A DNA stretch of 64,000 nt from CAYMZZ01 sp047600605 (GTDB lineage Bacteria > Bacteroidota > Bacteroidia > Chitinophagales > Chitinophagaceae), in the NCBI GenBank assembly GCA_047600605.1, contig JASGKK010000001.1:1488001-1552000 (forward strand), read 5' to 3'. The stretch's first letter is position 1, and every line of letters starts with the position of its first letter. This document shows, piece after piece, positions 62,561-64,000 of the stretch. The notes under the pieces are model-generated. The model worked only from the letters and a program-made list of their open reading frames with translations, had not been told where the DNA came from and made no database searches. Position numbers and translations under genes: made by a program.

Positions 62561-63352
62561 ATGATTCAGGCATATAATTTTCTTGCATCCTGGCAACTCT
62601 TTCCCGAAAAAGGCACCTACGAATGGGGGGATCGCCCATTAAGCGGGCTGTATAAGATCAGCGCACCCGAAGGGCGTAAAGAACTACAGATCGCGCAAAA
62701 CTGGGTAAGTCTCGAACATCAGGCATTGGGAACCGATTATACGCTGGAAGCCGTTTCCGAACTGCAGCCCTTTGTTCATCCCGAAATGGCCGACGAAGTG
62801 CAGCTGCACCTTGTGGACAGTATCCGTTTCGAAATTCATTTTTATAAAAAAGGAGAAGCCTGCCTGCATGTAGTGCATGAAATAATGCCCAATGGCTATC
62901 TGCGTATTCAGCAACAGGGAAAACGTACCGATGGCAGTGATTATATCAATACCGAGTATTATCATAAGCAGTTAAGCGTGCTACCCTACTCTGCTTCTGT
63001 GGCCGGGGCACTGATCAGACCCAACGAAGAAGGCCTTATCCGTCACAAGGCACTTACTGCCATGGAAGAGCAAACCAATATGCAGCTCGATCAGATCCGC
63101 AAACAGATTGAGTTGCTGGCATTGCAGGCACAGGAAATACAGCAACGAAAAGAGCTTTCCCTGATGATTTATAACGCACGGCTGCCTTTTAAACCCAATA
63201 TAGGGCAGGTGTATTATTTATATGAGAAGAAAGATGGCAGTCATATGTTATCGCTGGTATCTCCTAAAGAGTGGGGTACCGGTGGTCCTTTCAGTAAATT
63301 TGTAGCAGGCGTAAAATTGCTGGCCGATCACACCTGGGCAGAGATCAGCTGA
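62561..63352 (+). CDS. DUF2452 protein
   Basis: A 263-aa soluble protein. The second half matches DUF2452: LPYSASVAGALIRPNEEGLI, RHKALTAMEEQTNMQLDQIR, FKPNIGQVYYLYEKKDGS, LSLVSPKEWG and VKLLADHTWAEI. The first half is a beta-rich domain with no family I recognise (FLASWQLFPEKGTYEWGDRP). The function of DUF2452 is unknown. Confidence 0.85.
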   Translation: MIQAYNFLASWQLFPEKGTYEWGDRPLSGLYKISAPEGRKELQIAQNWVSLEHQALGTDYTLEAVSELQPFVHPEMADEVQLHLVDSIRFEIHFYKKGEACLHVVHEIMPNGYLRIQQQGKRTDGSDYINTEYYHKQLSVLPYSASVAGALIRPNEEGLIRHKALTAMEEQTNMQLDQIRKQIELLALQAQEIQQRKELSLMIYNARLPFKPNIGQVYYLYEKKDGSHMLSLVSPKEWGTGGPFSKFVAGVKLLADHTWAEIS

Positions 63353-63381
63353 CACTTTCGCACTTATTCTAAATATAAACG

Positions 63382-63798
63382 ATGAAAGAACTTAATTTTC
63401 CTTTACAGATCCGCAAAAGCCGCATAGCCGGCAAGGGCGCATTTGCCAATAAAGCCATTCCTGCCCGCCGCAAACTGGGCAATATGGGTGGTGAAATCAT
63501 TTCTTATAAGGAAGCGCAGAAACGTGTCAGGCTTCAGCCCAACAACGTATTGTTTATGGTGGAGTTTGACAACGAAGATATCGCGCTCGATGCCAGCATC
63601 AACAGCAACGCACTCCGTTATATTAACCATTCCTGCGATCCAAATACTTATATGCGCCGGGCATACAGGAAAGTGGAATTTTATACCCTGCGTCCTGTCC
63701 GTGCCGGCGAAGAACTCACCTGCGATTATGGAGAGACCCATCATGAAGGCAAACTCCCCTGCCGCTGTGGTGCGGGCAACTGCCGTGGGTTTATTTAA
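63382..63798 (+). CDS. SET-domain protein with post-SET cysteines
   Basis: A 138-aa protein that is a compact SET domain: IRKSRIAGKGAFANKAIPAR at the start, the AdoMet/lysine-site motif NHSCDPN (82-88), AGEELTCDYGE (108-118) and a post-SET-like Cys cluster PCRCGAGNCRG (Cys127, Cys129, Cys134). SET enzymes transfer a methyl group from S-adenosylmethionine to lysine. A bacterial target is unknown; ribosomal or DNA-binding proteins are possible. It stands 37 bases before pdxJ. Confidence 0.87.
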   Translation: MKELNFPLQIRKSRIAGKGAFANKAIPARRKLGNMGGEIISYKEAQKRVRLQPNNVLFMVEFDNEDIALDASINSNALRYINHSCDPNTYMRRAYRKVEFYTLRPVRAGEELTCDYGETHHEGKLPCRCGAGNCRGFI

Positions 63799-63834
63799 AC
63801 ACGTATCATTTTCTATTTTAATCAATCCAGCGTC

Positions 63835-64000
63835 ATGACAAAGCTTTCTGTCAATATCAATAAAATAGCCACCCTGCGCAATTCACGTGGCGCAGATAAT
63901 CCCAATGTATTACAGGCCGCCAGAGATGTACAGGCATTCGGGGCCGATGGGGTAACCGTACATCCACGCCCCGATGAGCGGCATATCCGCTATCAGGATG
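63835..64000 (+). CDS. pdxJ: Pyridoxine 5'-phosphate synthase, N-terminus
   Basis: The first 55 codons of PdxJ are present before the window ends. MTKLSVNINKIATLRNSRGA, then DVQAFGADGVTVHPRPDERH and IRYQD match the family start, including the conserved TVHPRPDxRHI. PdxJ closes the pyridoxine ring from 1-deoxyxylulose 5-phosphate and aminoacetone phosphate in vitamin B6 synthesis. Confidence 0.92.
   Translation, partial: MTKLSVNINKIATLRNSRGADNPNVLQAARDVQAFGADGVTVHPRPDERHIRYQD

Overview
The window comes from a Bacteroidota chromosome, most likely a Chitinophagaceae-type soil or environmental bacterium. The evidence is a SusC/SusD pair, a type IX secretion C-terminal domain, TAnnTTTG-type -7 promoter boxes, many lipoproteins with Cys-Lys/Asp starts, a LytS/LytR pair, and gene products typical of that family (DUF2452, RHS proteins beginning with the NVFPPSPN motif, KdpD separated from its kinase). 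There is no phage, plasmid or IS element, no tRNA or rRNA, and no CRISPR array.

Layout. 1-2.3 kb: the start of an RHS-type secreted protein (cut by the window edge) behind a coiled-coil/beta-barrel partner gene. 2.4-9.8 kb: a WYL regulator with a small partner, a thioredoxin-domain protein, an AraC regulator with an aldo/keto reductase, a frameshifted MFS transporter and a small lipoprotein. 10.2-20.2 kb: a potassium-uptake locus on the minus strand, in transcription order an NtrC-type sigma-54 response regulator, an unannotated 27-aa membrane peptide, kdpF, kdpA, kdpB, kdpC, a porin, a short KdpD without a kinase, and a separate histidine kinase. A GG-N10-GC sigma-54 promoter lies in front of the first small ORF. 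20.4-27.4 kb: a small coiled-coil protein, a nitroreductase, an MgtA-like P-type ATPase, a patatin, an AlkD-like HEAT protein and an S41 protease. 27.6-32.2 kb: an operon of an ECF sigma factor, an anti-sigma/TPR membrane protein and a TPR-CHAT caspase-like protein. 32.4-37.4 kb: a lipoprotein, a T9SS cargo protein, a HipA-like kinase with DUF3037, a small secreted protein and a WalJ-like hydrolase. 37.5-56.6 kb: about 19 kb on the minus strand that looks like a xylan or mixed-glycan utilisation region (SusC, SusD, surface lipoprotein, xylulokinase, xylose isomerase, Na+/sugar symporter, SMP-30 lactonase, 2-hydroxyacid dehydrogenase, acetylesterase, FHS sugar transporter, GH30, GH5). 57.0-64.0 kb: a LytS/LytR pair, a LuxE-like ligase, a lipoprotein, a UbiA-like membrane protein, an e(P4) acid phosphatase, a DUF2452 protein, a SET-domain protein and the start of pdxJ.

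How the parts fit. The kdp region is a complete high-affinity K+ system whose regulation differs from E. coli: no OmpR-type KdpE is present, and a sigma-54 activator plus a predicted sigma-54 promoter take that place. In the glycan region SusCD would import oligosaccharides, GH30/GH5/esterase would trim them, and XylA/XylB would feed xylose into the pentose phosphate pathway. xylA is broken by one extra base in a run of ten G, and the MFS gene at 8.05 kb is broken by one extra G in a short G run, so both may be slippage mutations or sequencing errors.

The structure least explained by genes is a family of intergenic low-complexity elements at five sites (4.1, 5.8, 20.25, 27.5 and 36.2 kb). They are built from recurring 7-9 base words (for example TTTAAACCC and TTCAAATC). 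One has a perfect 33-bp inverted repeat, another a perfect 21-bp inverted repeat, both with a 62-base spacer. Identical 24- and 28-base stretches are shared between distant sites.
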